A stretch of 64,000 bases of DNA from Nematostella vectensis (lineage: Eukaryota > Cnidaria > Anthozoa > Actiniaria > Edwardsiidae), in assembly GCF_932526225.1 (NCBI RefSeq), contig NC_064035.1, positions 15,176,469-15,240,468 of the forward strand, given 5' to 3'. Below, piece after piece: positions 1 through 6,840 of this stretch. A program made the position numbers and the translations under genes. The notes beneath the pieces were generated by a model that was not told the DNA's origin, searched no databases, and worked only from the letters and a program-made list of their open reading frames with translations. Within the stretch, counting starts at the first letter, position 1. Each line of letters starts with the position of its first letter.

Positions 1-29
1 ACACCTTCACAGGAGACTTCCAACAAACT

Positions 30-178
30 TCAAGAAGTTTCAAGCACAACTGAGCAAACTCTTGACCACACCTGAGCACACCTAAGCAAGCTCTTGAGCA
101 CACCTGAGCACGTCTAAGCAAGCTCTTGAGCACAACTGGGCAAGCTCTTGAGCACACCTGAGCAACCTCTTAAGCATG
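30..178. repeat. Degenerate tandem repeat at left end of virus-like block
   Basis: Short imperfect units built on AAGCTCTTGAGCACACCTGAG recur with a spacing of roughly 33 bp, shortened or altered in each copy. No reading frame crosses it. It lies directly before the first virus-like gene, so it could be an internal spacer or part of a viral terminal region. The window begins inside or beside it, so the left boundary cannot be set. Confidence 0.6.
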
Positions 179-182
179 ATGT

Positions 183-194
183 GATTTAAAGATT
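183..194 (+). promoter_or_regulatory. TTAAAGA promoter-like box, gene at 216
   Basis: GATTTAAAGATT ends 21 nt before the ATG at 216. It is one of eleven such boxes in the block. Confidence 0.6.
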
Positions 195-215
195 CTTTAT
201 CCAGAGTAAAGAATC

Positions 216-650
216 ATGTCTGACGAAAATCAAGAGGTTGAGCAAATCACAAAGGACCCTCCCCCCAGGAAGAAGAGTGCCGCTAAGGAGAAAGATCCTA
301 TAAAAGTCGCTTCTGGTAAGAGAGTTGCCGAATATAATAGGAGGTGTAGAGAAGCACTTGCTAGGGAGATGAAACGCGAGGCGGAGGCGAGTTCAGAAGA
401 CGCTGCACGAGCAGAGACACCCCACCAAGAGGGAGCTCGAGGGGATAGCCTCTCGGACGCTTGGATTCCAGAGCTATCGTTTACAACTGTACTGGCTCTA
501 GTCGGAATAGGGCTCACCGCATTGGATATGTATATGCGTTTTTACAAAAAGACGCCTAAGATCAACGCCAACGAGACTGAAACTTTCGAGAGGCCTGCCG
601 CCCGAGGGGCTAGCCTCCCGAACGCGACGCCAAAAATAGGAATGTTGTGA
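216..650 (+). CDS. Virus-like small membrane protein, unknown family
   Basis: Intronless frame of 144 codons whose product I do not recognise. The N-terminal half is highly charged, rich in Lys, Glu and Arg, and probably disordered or coiled coil. A single hydrophobic segment lies at about residues 87-108, followed by a basic stretch, which suggests a one-pass membrane protein with a cytosolic or virion-internal tail. The ATG at 216 is chosen because a GATTTAAAGATT box ends 21 nt upstream. Two copies of the block's palindromic repeat are read through in frame, near residues 75-81 and 129-135, each giving an Ala-Arg-Gly-x-Ser-Leu peptide. The stop codon overlaps the promoter box of the next gene. 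Role inferred: virion or membrane protein. Confidence 0.65.
   Translation: MSDENQEVEQITKDPPPRKKSAAKEKDPIKVASGKRVAEYNRRCREALAREMKREAEASSEDAARAETPHQEGARGDSLSDAWIPELSFTTVLALVGIGLTALDMYMRFYKKTPKINANETETFERPAARGASLPNATPKIGML
438..456. repeat. Palindromic repeat copy 1, inside a coding sequence
   Basis: CGAGGGGATAGCCTCTCGG can form a stem of about 7 bp with one G-T pair. Its reverse complement nearly matches the copy at 7828-7846. It lies in frame in the first virus-like gene. Confidence 0.6.
602..620. repeat. Palindromic repeat copy 2, inside a coding sequence
   Basis: CCGAGGGGCTAGCCTCCCG lies near the 3' end of the same gene as copy 1. It is an imperfect palindrome around CTAG. Confidence 0.6.
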
Positions 651-660
651 TTTAAAGATT
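649..660 (+). promoter_or_regulatory. TTAAAGA promoter-like box, gene at 686
   Basis: GATTTAAAGATT ends 25 nt before the ATG at 686 and overlaps the TGA stop of the preceding gene. Confidence 0.6.
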
Positions 661-685
661 ATCTGAATCTGTAATAAATAAAATC

Positions 686-910
686 ATGTCAACTGAAAAC
701 AAACTTGTGAAAACGATCACCGACTCAGCAGTCATCATCGGATTAGCCGCCGGTATGGGTTATGTTGCTAAAAAGGCTATGAAAGAGTCATTCATCAGCG
801 ACCCTTCGTCAAGTGTTACAAACTACGCTAAATGGGTTGCTGTCCTGTCCGGTAGTATGTATCTGAAAGATTATCTGGAAACACAAAAGATTTTGCCAAA
901 ACCGCTGTAG
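686..910 (+). CDS. Virus-like very small membrane protein
   Basis: 74 codons, intronless, with no family recognised. Two moderately hydrophobic stretches lie at about residues 14-32 (glycine and alanine rich) and 52-62, separated by a polar loop, so a small membrane hairpin is plausible. It sits between two other membrane-type genes with gaps of only 35 and 32 nt, and each gap holds one TTAAAGA box. The packing and the shared box support a real gene despite its size. A virion-membrane role is inference. Confidence 0.55.
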   Translation: MSTENKLVKTITDSAVIIGLAAGMGYVAKKAMKESFISDPSSSVTNYAKWVAVLSGSMYLKDYLETQKILPKPL

Positions 911-912
911 GT

Positions 913-924
913 GACTTAAAGATC
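913..924 (+). promoter_or_regulatory. TTAAAGA promoter-like box, gene at 943
   Basis: GACTTAAAGATC ends 18 nt before the ATG at 943. Confidence 0.6.
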
Positions 925-942
925 TTATAGATTGATTAATAA

Positions 943-1359
943 ATGGCGAGTATAGCATTTATGATTGGTGGAGCTATTCTTAATGCGACGGCATTCGTTG
1001 GAGGGAGTTACCTAGCGAGATACTTATCTTCTGACGCTACTCATGTTGATAAAGAAAAAATAAGACACGATAAAGCGCTTGAAAAGTATCAACAAGCAAT
1101 GGGTGATTGGCAGAAAAAACGACAGGAATATCAGGATTGGTTGGGGGAAGAATATAATAATAAACTTCGTGCAGACCAGAATGATAAGGAGACCGATCAG
1201 GCTTTCAAACTATACGCTCAAACACATCCAGATTTTGATTTGAAAGAGCCTGAGCTCTCAGATTACTACAGACCAAGTAGCAACCAAAAGATGGGAGAGA
1301 TGGCATATGTTGGAGGTGGAATGTTAGCTCTTGGCTATGTAGCGAGTAGGTGGATATGA
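943..1359 (+). CDS. Virus-like protein with N- and C-terminal membrane segments
   Basis: 138 codons. The first 30 residues are hydrophobic and glycine-rich and could be a signal anchor. Residues 35-95 are highly charged and probably helical, rich in Lys, Asp, Gln and Trp. The C-terminus carries a second hydrophobic glycine-rich segment at about residues 121-137. This hairpin layout, with both ends in the membrane and a charged middle, fits a structural or membrane-remodelling protein, but I recognise no family. The start at 943 is supported by the box at 913-924. Confidence 0.6.
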   Translation: MASIAFMIGGAILNATAFVGGSYLARYLSSDATHVDKEKIRHDKALEKYQQAMGDWQKKRQEYQDWLGEEYNNKLRADQNDKETDQAFKLYAQTHPDFDLKEPELSDYYRPSSNQKMGEMAYVGGGMLALGYVASRWI

Positions 1360-1367
1360 GCCGGCAC

Positions 1368-1379
1368 GACTTAAAGATT
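1368..1379 (+). promoter_or_regulatory. TTAAAGA promoter-like box, gene at 1404
   Basis: GACTTAAAGATT ends 24 nt before the ATG at 1404. Confidence 0.6.
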
Positions 1380-1403
1380 TCTTATTTTCAAACAAAATAA
1401 GAA

Positions 1404-2426
1404 ATGGATATAGATTTTGATCCCACAACAGAAGAAGGTAGAGAAGATTTGAATACTACCGTGGACGAAGAATATGATTCTCTTCTTCCAAACGATGATG
1501 AGGGAGTAGAACCATGGATTAAAAGGATCTCAACTAGATTCGGTAGAGCTACAAGCCACGTGATAGGGAGGTTGCGTGATTTATGGAAAACACGAAACCC
1601 TGGGAAGGCTGTCCCCGAGTACATGGAGTTACAGAATATGGGGGGTTCTTCTTCAACGGACGCACTTAGGGTAGACCTTTTGTTATCGAAATATCCAGAT
1701 CTTGATGAAAATTTAGTTCAGATTTCAACGGATGAAAGAGGGAAACAATTCATTTCCTTCTATTCTGCGAGAAAAGGTGGTTGGACTAGACCGGAAAGGT
1801 TGTATAATGAGGATAGAACGGTGCGGAAGAGTGTTGACGACAAAATCAGATCCGGAAAGTACAAGCAAATTCAGATTCAACTCGATGAACTAGACGCTAC
1901 AGGTAATACACTCAGAGAAGAAGAAGAGAGAAACACCGAGCAAATGAGAAAAAATAATGAGGAACGAAGTGAAACAACTAACCAAGAAAGACTAAGAGCT
2001 ATAGATCGTAAAAATGAAGAGCTCAGCGAAAGAAATTCTGTCATAGATGAGACTTTGGAAGAGAATCAATTGGAGAGAGAAAATCTTGAAGAGAGAATGC
2101 CGTTGAAAGATCGTGTCAAAGCGATTTTTAAGAAATACGGATTTACAGTCGCTGCTGTCGTTACCGCTGTGGGTGTTGTTATCGGTGTTATCGTCTCTAA
2201 CCTGAAGACGGGTTTGACAAGTGTTGTAAAAGGCGTTGGAGACGGTCTTAAAACAATAGGCAAGAAATTAGGAGAAATACTCCCAGGAATGGTTGGTGCG
2301 ATAGCTAGTTTCATCTTTAGAACGGCAGGTGAAGTTGTTGGCTTTTTAGCTAAAAACGCATGGCTTCTCATCGTCGCTGTCGTCCTGTATTTCGTAGAAC
2401 GATTTAAAAGGAGACGGAAATCATAA
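1404..2426 (+). CDS. Virus-like coiled-coil protein with C-terminal membrane region
   Basis: 340 codons, intronless. The N-terminus is acidic. Residues of about 70-135 look globular. Residues of about 150-235 are a dense Glu/Arg/Asn/Gln stretch with heptad-like Leu and Ile, a probable long coiled coil. After it come hydrophobic segments near residues 247-267 and 318-335 around a glycine-rich amphipathic region, and the protein ends in a basic tail. The layout suggests a membrane-anchored oligomer, perhaps a spike stalk, fusion-type or virion tail protein, but no family is recognised. The next gene starts 3 nt after the stop, so its promoter box lies inside the end of this frame. Confidence 0.65.
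   Translation: MDIDFDPTTEEGREDLNTTVDEEYDSLLPNDDEGVEPWIKRISTRFGRATSHVIGRLRDLWKTRNPGKAVPEYMELQNMGGSSSTDALRVDLLLSKYPDLDENLVQISTDERGKQFISFYSARKGGWTRPERLYNEDRTVRKSVDDKIRSGKYKQIQIQLDELDATGNTLREEEERNTEQMRKNNEERSETTNQERLRAIDRKNEELSERNSVIDETLEENQLERENLEERMPLKDRVKAIFKKYGFTVAAVVTAVGVVIGVIVSNLKTGLTSVVKGVGDGLKTIGKKLGEILPGMVGAIASFIFRTAGEVVGFLAKNAWLLIVAVVLYFVERFKRRRKS
2401..2413 (+). promoter_or_regulatory. TTAAA promoter-like box, gene at 2430
   Basis: GATTTAAAAGGAG ends 16 nt before the ATG at 2430. It is a weaker match (AAAAG instead of AAAGA) and is embedded in the 3' end of the preceding coding sequence. Confidence 0.4.
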
Positions 2427-2429
2427 CAA

Positions 2430-3053
2430 ATGGTATTACTCTACATTGAAGGGAACGTTGGTGACTTTACCGTCTATTTAGAACACCCTATTGAAAAGCC
2501 GCGGTTTATCGCGCTGCGAGGATGTGCGTTTCATAATCGTTGTAACAGTCTCTCAAGCGAGGGAACGGTCTCCGACGGTGAGAACATTATCCTTAGGATC
2601 CCCGCGGGGCAGTATACGATCGAGACGCTAAAACGTCAAATAGATGGGGGTATGCGTCTTGGTGAAAAGTCAGTCTCTATTAGAGACTCGTCACTCGAAG
2701 TTCACCGGAACGTCGCGTTGAATGAGCCGCTCGCCTGCCTGTTAGGACTCAAGACCAGGGAGCTGGAAGCAAACACTCGCCACGAGATAAAGATGATAGG
2801 TCACGAGGCTATTTTTATCCACTGCGATCTTGTGAACGCGTCTGACTCCCTCCAACAAGGGGCGCCCTCACAAATCCTAGCAAGTGTAGAGCTTGATGAA
2901 GGAAAGATATACCTCAATCCAAGCGATCCGGTACGGGTTAGCACCACATCAGTCGGTTACGTGAGTAGTCTCCGTCTTAGTATAAAGGGTGGTGACGGAA
3001 ACACAATAGAGCGCGGTCTCTACCCGATACGTCTAATCTTAGAAATTACTTAA
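2430..3053 (+). CDS. Penton / minor-capsid-like protein (putative)
   Basis: 207 codons, intronless. Alternating short hydrophobic strands and polar turns suggest a beta-sandwich. In the second half, residues near 128-132 read Phe-Ile-His-Cys-Asp. The C-terminus has a strand-turn-strand pattern with a Gly-Gly-Asp-Gly-Asn turn, then a closing hydrophobic strand. This resembles, from memory, the minor capsid (penton) proteins of Polinton-type and related double jelly-roll DNA viruses, including a central (Tyr/His)-Cys-Asp motif and a C-terminal bulge. That is a pattern match, not a search result. If correct, the protein would occupy capsid vertices. Its neighbours are membrane-type and structural-looking genes. 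Confidence 0.55.
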   Translation: MVLLYIEGNVGDFTVYLEHPIEKPRFIALRGCAFHNRCNSLSSEGTVSDGENIILRIPAGQYTIETLKRQIDGGMRLGEKSVSIRDSSLEVHRNVALNEPLACLLGLKTRELEANTRHEIKMIGHEAIFIHCDLVNASDSLQQGAPSQILASVELDEGKIYLNPSDPVRVSTTSVGYVSSLRLSIKGGDGNTIERGLYPIRLILEIT

Positions 3054-3058
3054 AGAAT
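3048..3058 (+). promoter_or_regulatory. TTAAAGA promoter-like box, gene at 3081
   Basis: TACTTAAAGAA overlaps the TAA stop of the preceding gene and ends 22 nt before the ATG at 3081. Confidence 0.5.
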
Positions 3059-3080
3059 AAACTCTCCCCATAATAAAGCT

Positions 3081-3686
3081 ATGGAAGAGTACAACTCGAT
3101 CTACCCGAACGTACCCCGAGGGGTCAGCCCCTCGGGTGATAACTTCAGACTCCAAAAGACCCACGATGTTTTGGGAAGTTTGGAGCAAGAAGTTAAACAT
3201 TACGAGAACGTGAGGAAAAAGTATAAACGAGGGCAGAGCGTGTTTTCAAAGTTAAGTGTGGTCTTAGGACTCTTATCCGTCATTCTTGGGTCTAGTGGTT
3301 TGGGGACTTCTCTGTCAGGTTTGGGCATCATCGTTGGAGTTCCGTTGGGTGCTTTGGCTGGTGTTTTCGGTCTCACCTCTGTAGGCTGTGCGGCGGTTTC
3401 TAAACGGCTGTCGCAAAAAGTCTCCAAGCACGACCAAACAGCGGCGATGGCAAAGGCAAAAGTAAATAGCATACGCGACCTGGTCTCTAAAGCTTTAAAA
3501 GACAACAAAATATCAGACGAAGAGTTCTCTTTAATCTTGAACGAGTTGGACAAGTTTGAGGCTCTAAAGCTCCAGATCCGTCAAAAGTCGGTAAGAGAGG
3601 ACGAAAAAAACGTAAACATTACCAAGCTGAGGGAAACAGTAAGAGAAGAGATTTTGAAAGACCTGGCGAGTCGACCCGCTCGGTGA
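3081..3686 (+). CDS. Virus-like protein with central glycine-rich membrane hairpin
   Basis: 201 codons, intronless. Residues of about 25-55 are a charged helix. Residues of about 58-108 form a long Gly/Leu/Val-rich hydrophobic region, probably a two-pass hairpin. The rest is charged helix with an acidic Asp-Glu-Glu-Phe segment near residue 155. I have an impression that similar proteins recur as uncharacterised sequences in cnidarian genomes, but this is unverified. A perfect 9-bp palindrome (3115-3136) lies near the N-terminus and is read through in frame. The function is unknown; a membrane role is inferred. Confidence 0.6.
   Translation: MEEYNSIYPNVPRGVSPSGDNFRLQKTHDVLGSLEQEVKHYENVRKKYKRGQSVFSKLSVVLGLLSVILGSSGLGTSLSGLGIIVGVPLGALAGVFGLTSVGCAAVSKRLSQKVSKHDQTAAMAKAKVNSIRDLVSKALKDNKISDEEFSLILNELDKFEALKLQIRQKSVREDEKNVNITKLRETVREEILKDLASRPAR
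3115..3136. repeat. Palindromic repeat copy 3, perfect 9-bp stem in a coding sequence
   Basis: The arms CCCGAGGGG (3115-3123) and CCCCTCGGG (3128-3136) flank a 4-nt loop TCAG. It encodes Pro-Arg-Gly-Val-Ser-Pro-Ser-Gly in the overlapping gene. Confidence 0.75.
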
Positions 3687-3746
3687 AATTTCTGTACGAG
3701 AGAACTCCCGTCGGATGGATCTATGAATTGAGATGCGTAAAGGACT

Positions 3747-3760
3747 GATTTAAAAACATC
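3747..3760 (+). promoter_or_regulatory. TTAAA promoter-like box, gene at 3777
   Basis: GATTTAAAAACATC ends 16 nt before the ATG at 3777 but only 4 nt before the upstream in-frame ATG at 3765. Spacing therefore favours 3777 as the start. Confidence 0.5.
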
Positions 3761-3776
3761 TTATATGTCATATAAG

Positions 3777-5291
3777 ATGAAATTTACAGAATTTGTGAAA
3801 AGGTACCCCTACTACTCACGCTTAAGGTTCTCTGCCGACGAGCACGGCAATGCGCAATTCGTTTTCAATGGGGACGAATACGATCCATTCGACAAGAATG
3901 GGAATCTAGTCAAAACGTTATATCACTTCCCTGGTAATAGCTGGAAACCCGAGAATATCCAGGATTTTCTAGTCGCCGACGACACACAAGCATACAAGGA
4001 AACGATCCAGCAACTGTTTGGGTTCCCAAAACAATACAGACTAGACGCGCGTGCAGAGTACAAGATATTGCCGTTGGACGAAAACCCTACGAGAAATAAT
4101 TACGTCTCTTTTGATGTTTTTATAACACCAAAGGTGAAGACACACTTTGTTTTTAGGGACATATTCACCGACAGCTTGCTAGTATTCAGAACAGCAAAGG
4201 AGGCTAGTAGGTGGCTCGACGCCCCAAACCTCAGTTATTGGAGTCAAGCCTTAAATTTTGCTATGTTTTGCGCGACTGCTGGATGTGGTGTGACGCGTGA
4301 CATGATTGACGACTCTCAAGTGGGGTCATTCTACAGATTTCACATCATTTTCACTATCAGACGAATATTAAACGAGCTACAATGCCCTCTTCCAAAAGAT
4401 AGGCTCTTTAGTTGGAATAAAAACTTTTACAGCGAAGCGGCTTACCAAAAACTAAGAACAGAATTCCGAACTGGTGACGATTTCCGGTTCCTCAGACCGA
4501 TAAATCACGGGTTAGGGAACGTTTATAATTATGATTATCACGGCTTGTCATCTTCTAACGACAAGTATAAGCCTTATGGCACCATTGATCAATTACACGA
4601 CGAATGGGACGCTGCCAAAAGCGACCACGAACACATGAATCACTTTGAGATCGAGTACCTGAAAGACCTTAGAACTGGGTTTCAGTATGAGTGGTTCTTT
4701 CCGGAAAAATCAATGGGGTTAACCAAAGCTGGGTTGTCTAGGATAAACCAGAGCATCGAAGCCTTTGTCTACTGTATTCTAGGCGCGCAAGTTCAGACCC
4801 GGTCGTCAATCGTCGGTGATAGCGGTTCAGCTCAGGAAACGAAACAGGTCTTCACGAAACTCTTTGAAAGCGCGGTGGTGGAAAACAGTATATCGAAAAG
4901 TATACAACGGTATCAGTTTGCTTTACAACAGGCGAGGCAAAAACTAGACCTGGCTTTCGCCCTCGGCTGTTGGTTAAGTCCATCGTATCTTGTGATAAAT
5001 AACAACACTTCGATCGCTGGCTATAATAACAAGTTACAAAAAGCCACCACTGATATGAAACTGGGGTTGAATCCGATAAATAACGAGATAAAAACGATCC
5101 CAAAACATAATATGGGTCATTCAAAGATTGTGTTACCTCATACCGAGTCAGTCACGGCTCACAAACCGGAACCGGAGGCGAAAACTAACCCAAAGCCGGA
5201 CGTGATTAAACCCACGAACACGCAGCATGAAAATAACCTTGTCACGATCACAGTCTTCACGGCTGGTTTAGCTTGGTATCTATTCCGGTAA
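3777..5291 (+). CDS. Large virus-like protein of unknown function, possibly structural
   Basis: 504 codons from the ATG at 3777. An upstream in-frame ATG at 3765 would add four residues but is too close to the promoter box. The protein is globular and rich in aromatic residues to about residue 430. A low-complexity Pro/Lys/Thr linker follows, then one hydrophobic segment at the very C-terminus, so it is probably tail-anchored. A notable motif with Cys-Ala-Thr-Ala-Gly-Cys-Gly lies near residues 164-170. I have an unverified impression that this is an uncharacterised family common in cnidarian genomes, probably spread by related elements. It is the largest gene of the + block and sits next to a penton-like gene, so a virion role is plausible. 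I cannot assign it as a major capsid protein. Confidence 0.65.
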   Translation: MKFTEFVKRYPYYSRLRFSADEHGNAQFVFNGDEYDPFDKNGNLVKTLYHFPGNSWKPENIQDFLVADDTQAYKETIQQLFGFPKQYRLDARAEYKILPLDENPTRNNYVSFDVFITPKVKTHFVFRDIFTDSLLVFRTAKEASRWLDAPNLSYWSQALNFAMFCATAGCGVTRDMIDDSQVGSFYRFHIIFTIRRILNELQCPLPKDRLFSWNKNFYSEAAYQKLRTEFRTGDDFRFLRPINHGLGNVYNYDYHGLSSSNDKYKPYGTIDQLHDEWDAAKSDHEHMNHFEIEYLKDLRTGFQYEWFFPEKSMGLTKAGLSRINQSIEAFVYCILGAQVQTRSSIVGDSGSAQETKQVFTKLFESAVVENSISKSIQRYQFALQQARQKLDLAFALGCWLSPSYLVINNNTSIAGYNNKLQKATTDMKLGLNPINNEIKTIPKHNMGHSKIVLPHTESVTAHKPEPEAKTNPKPDVIKPTNTQHENNLVTITVFTAGLAWYLFR

Positions 5292-5488
5292 CATGCGGGG
5301 TGCATGTGAGCGGATGTGACGCACCGCAAGAAGACAATACCTGTTCACGCGCATACCAGACCACCCTGGCGACCGCGAACTCCCAATGTAAATACAAAAC
5401 CTATTTTCAGAATCGCTAGTTGTTAGGGCGATTAGGAATGTATGTGTTTTGTAACGTGAGACGCGTTACAAAACTGAGTGGGTCAATG
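5292..5488. other. Intergenic gap between convergent gene blocks
   Basis: About 200 bp between the last + gene and the first - gene. I see no TTAAAGA box, as expected for a convergent junction. Short inverted GGGTGC/GCACC stretches occur near 5297-5325 and could act in 3'-end formation, but this is weak. Confidence 0.4.
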
Positions 5489-5818
5489 CTAATTTCCGTT
5501 ACACGTTCTGCAATGGTGCTTTTGTCTATCGTGTTCGCATATTTGAGACCCTCCGCATAACTTACAAAAGGGTCTCTGTTTGCCGTGTCCACACATCCCT
5601 TTCCCCTTGCAGTCTTTACAGACATATCTTGCTCGTCTGTGCTCACAAATGCTACCGCCGTTACATTCTCTGCACCGCGTTTTTCTCCGGTTGTGAGGAC
5701 AGATTTGTGATCCGTGACAATCTTTGCAATAATATTTCACTCTGCCATGAAGACACTTATAATCCGTTGTTCGCTTTACGGGGGATACTTTCGAGTCTTT
5801 CACCGTTTGGTTCTCCAT
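5489..5818 (-). CDS. Cys/His-repeat protein (five 18-residue zinc-binding-type repeats)
   Basis: 109 codons from the ATG at 5818. An upstream in-frame ATG at 5836 directly abuts the promoter box, while 5818 has the usual spacing. The protein is almost entirely five tandem 18-residue repeats of the form C-x-H-x6-C-x2-C followed by Asn/Lys/Gly-Gly-Ser. Such repeats would each bind one zinc ion. Repeats of this general kind are known from large DNA viruses and some algae and protists; I cite that from memory. Nucleic-acid or protein binding is likely. It is the last gene of the - block and converges on the + block. Confidence 0.7.
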   Translation of the reverse strand: MENQTVKDSKVSPVKRTTDYKCLHGRVKYYCKDCHGSQICPHNRRKTRCRECNGGSICEHRRARYVCKDCKGKGMCGHGKQRPFCKLCGGSQICEHDRQKHHCRTCNGN

Positions 5819-5836
5819 TTCTATCAAACCGGTCAT

Positions 5837-5847
5837 GTCCTTAAATC
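5837..5847 (-). promoter_or_regulatory. TTAA promoter-like box, gene at 5818
   Basis: On the minus strand GATTTAAGGAC ends 18 nt before the ATG at 5818. It is a slightly diverged copy of the box. Confidence 0.45.
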
Positions 5848-5893
5848 ACTTTTCAATCCAACACGCGATACCCGCCTTCTAGCCGGCCGACGT

Positions 5894-6718
5894 CTACCTG
5901 GCGAAGCATTCTCCCAACATTTCCTTCTCTTGCTCATCCATGCACCAATCCCAAAACCTGTCAGGATGCCAAGCTACTGGCATTAGTTCGTCCTCCAGCT
6001 TTCTACGGAATCTCACCTTGTGTAGCTTCTCCGGGAGCTCCTCATGCACGAGACCCCACCTCCACGCCGCACGTAGCACCGCGACAATTTCGTGTAGACC
6101 CAAAAACCGCGCGTGACTCATATGTACAATGAGATCGGTAGCGCCCCACTCCAAGCACAACCTCACAATCTCGAGGTTACCGGATTGGGTGGCCGGTGTT
6201 ATAGCCCAGTCCGGGTCAAACTCGCTGAAGTTTTCTCTCAGCAGCTTTAGAACCTCAACGTGCCCATTGTACGCCGCCTCGACGGTGGCCCAACCGACAT
6301 CGACATCGGCACCTAGATCTATCAACAACTCAACAACCCCCACCTGACCTTCCGCCGCCGCAGCACCCATGGCCTCGGTCATGGCCTCTCCTCCGTCGGC
6401 ACAATACTCATCCATCACCTTCAAAACCTCTACGTGCCCGCCTTTCGCGGCCATGGACGCTGGATACACGAAGTCACAGGCGCCCGACTCACAACACATC
6501 TTAACGATCTCGGCGTGGCCGTTCATTGCGGCCCTGACCATCGGCTTTTCGAAATCCGTCGCACCCCAACTCTTACACAACCTCACGGTCTCGACGCACC
6601 CCTCCCACGCCGCGCGCTCCATAACGGTGTCAAAGTCTGCGGCTCCCCACCTCGCTAAGGTGGCGGCTTGATCCTCCACGGTGAGACTTGTAAGACTTCC
6701 AGCACTTTGCGTATCCAT
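5894..6718 (-). CDS. Ankyrin-repeat protein, large-DNA-virus type
   Basis: 274 codons, intronless. From about residue 30 to 215 there are five to six degenerate ankyrin repeats, with recurring A-x-x-G-H/N-x-E-(I/V)-(V/L) cores and Gly-Ala-(Thr/Cys)-Asp turns. The C-terminal tail contains a Trp-His-Pro-Asp-Arg then Trp-x-Trp-Cys pattern followed by acidic residues. I associate that kind of tail with ankyrin proteins of giant viruses; this is from memory. It is unlike typical animal ankyrin genes, which are usually spliced. Ankyrin proteins of large viruses often manipulate host ubiquitin or signalling pathways, but nothing here shows a specific target. The start at 6718 has a TTTAAAGAC box 17 nt upstream. 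Confidence 0.75.
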   Translation of the reverse strand: MDTQSAGSLTSLTVEDQAATLARWGAADFDTVMERAAWEGCVETVRLCKSWGATDFEKPMVRAAMNGHAEIVKMCCESGACDFVYPASMAAKGGHVEVLKVMDEYCADGGEAMTEAMGAAAAEGQVGVVELLIDLGADVDVGWATVEAAYNGHVEVLKLLRENFSEFDPDWAITPATQSGNLEIVRLCLEWGATDLIVHMSHARFLGLHEIVAVLRAAWRWGLVHEELPEKLHKVRFRRKLEDELMPVAWHPDRFWDWCMDEQEKEMLGECFAR

Positions 6719-6735
6719 TTTGTTATTACATCCAC

Positions 6736-6744
6736 GTCTTTAAA
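6736..6744 (-). promoter_or_regulatory. TTTAAAGAC promoter-like box, gene at 6718
   Basis: On the minus strand GTGGTTTAAAGACGTGG lies with its core 17 nt before the ATG. The flanks match the box at 7785-7793 closely. Confidence 0.65.
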
Positions 6745-6840
6745 CCACTTTTTTCGAATTTTTTTAAAACGTGTTAATTCACATCTACTCCGAACTGACA
6801 GTTTTCTGGAAATCCTGATTTCTCTGGAAATCAGGAAACA

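Noticed and set aside
3765..3776. Upstream ATG as the start of the large virus-like gene
   Set aside because: It lies only 4 nt after the promoter box, while every other gene has 16-25 nt; the ATG at 3777 fits.
5416..5646. 76-codon minus-strand frame overlapping the Cys/His-repeat gene
   Set aside because: It is a different frame of the same repeats, has no promoter box at the usual spacing, and the Cys/His pattern clearly marks the other frame as coding.
6369..6671. Plus-strand frames opposite the ankyrin gene
   Set aside because: They are antisense shadows of the regular ankyrin repeats; composition follows the complement of the real gene.
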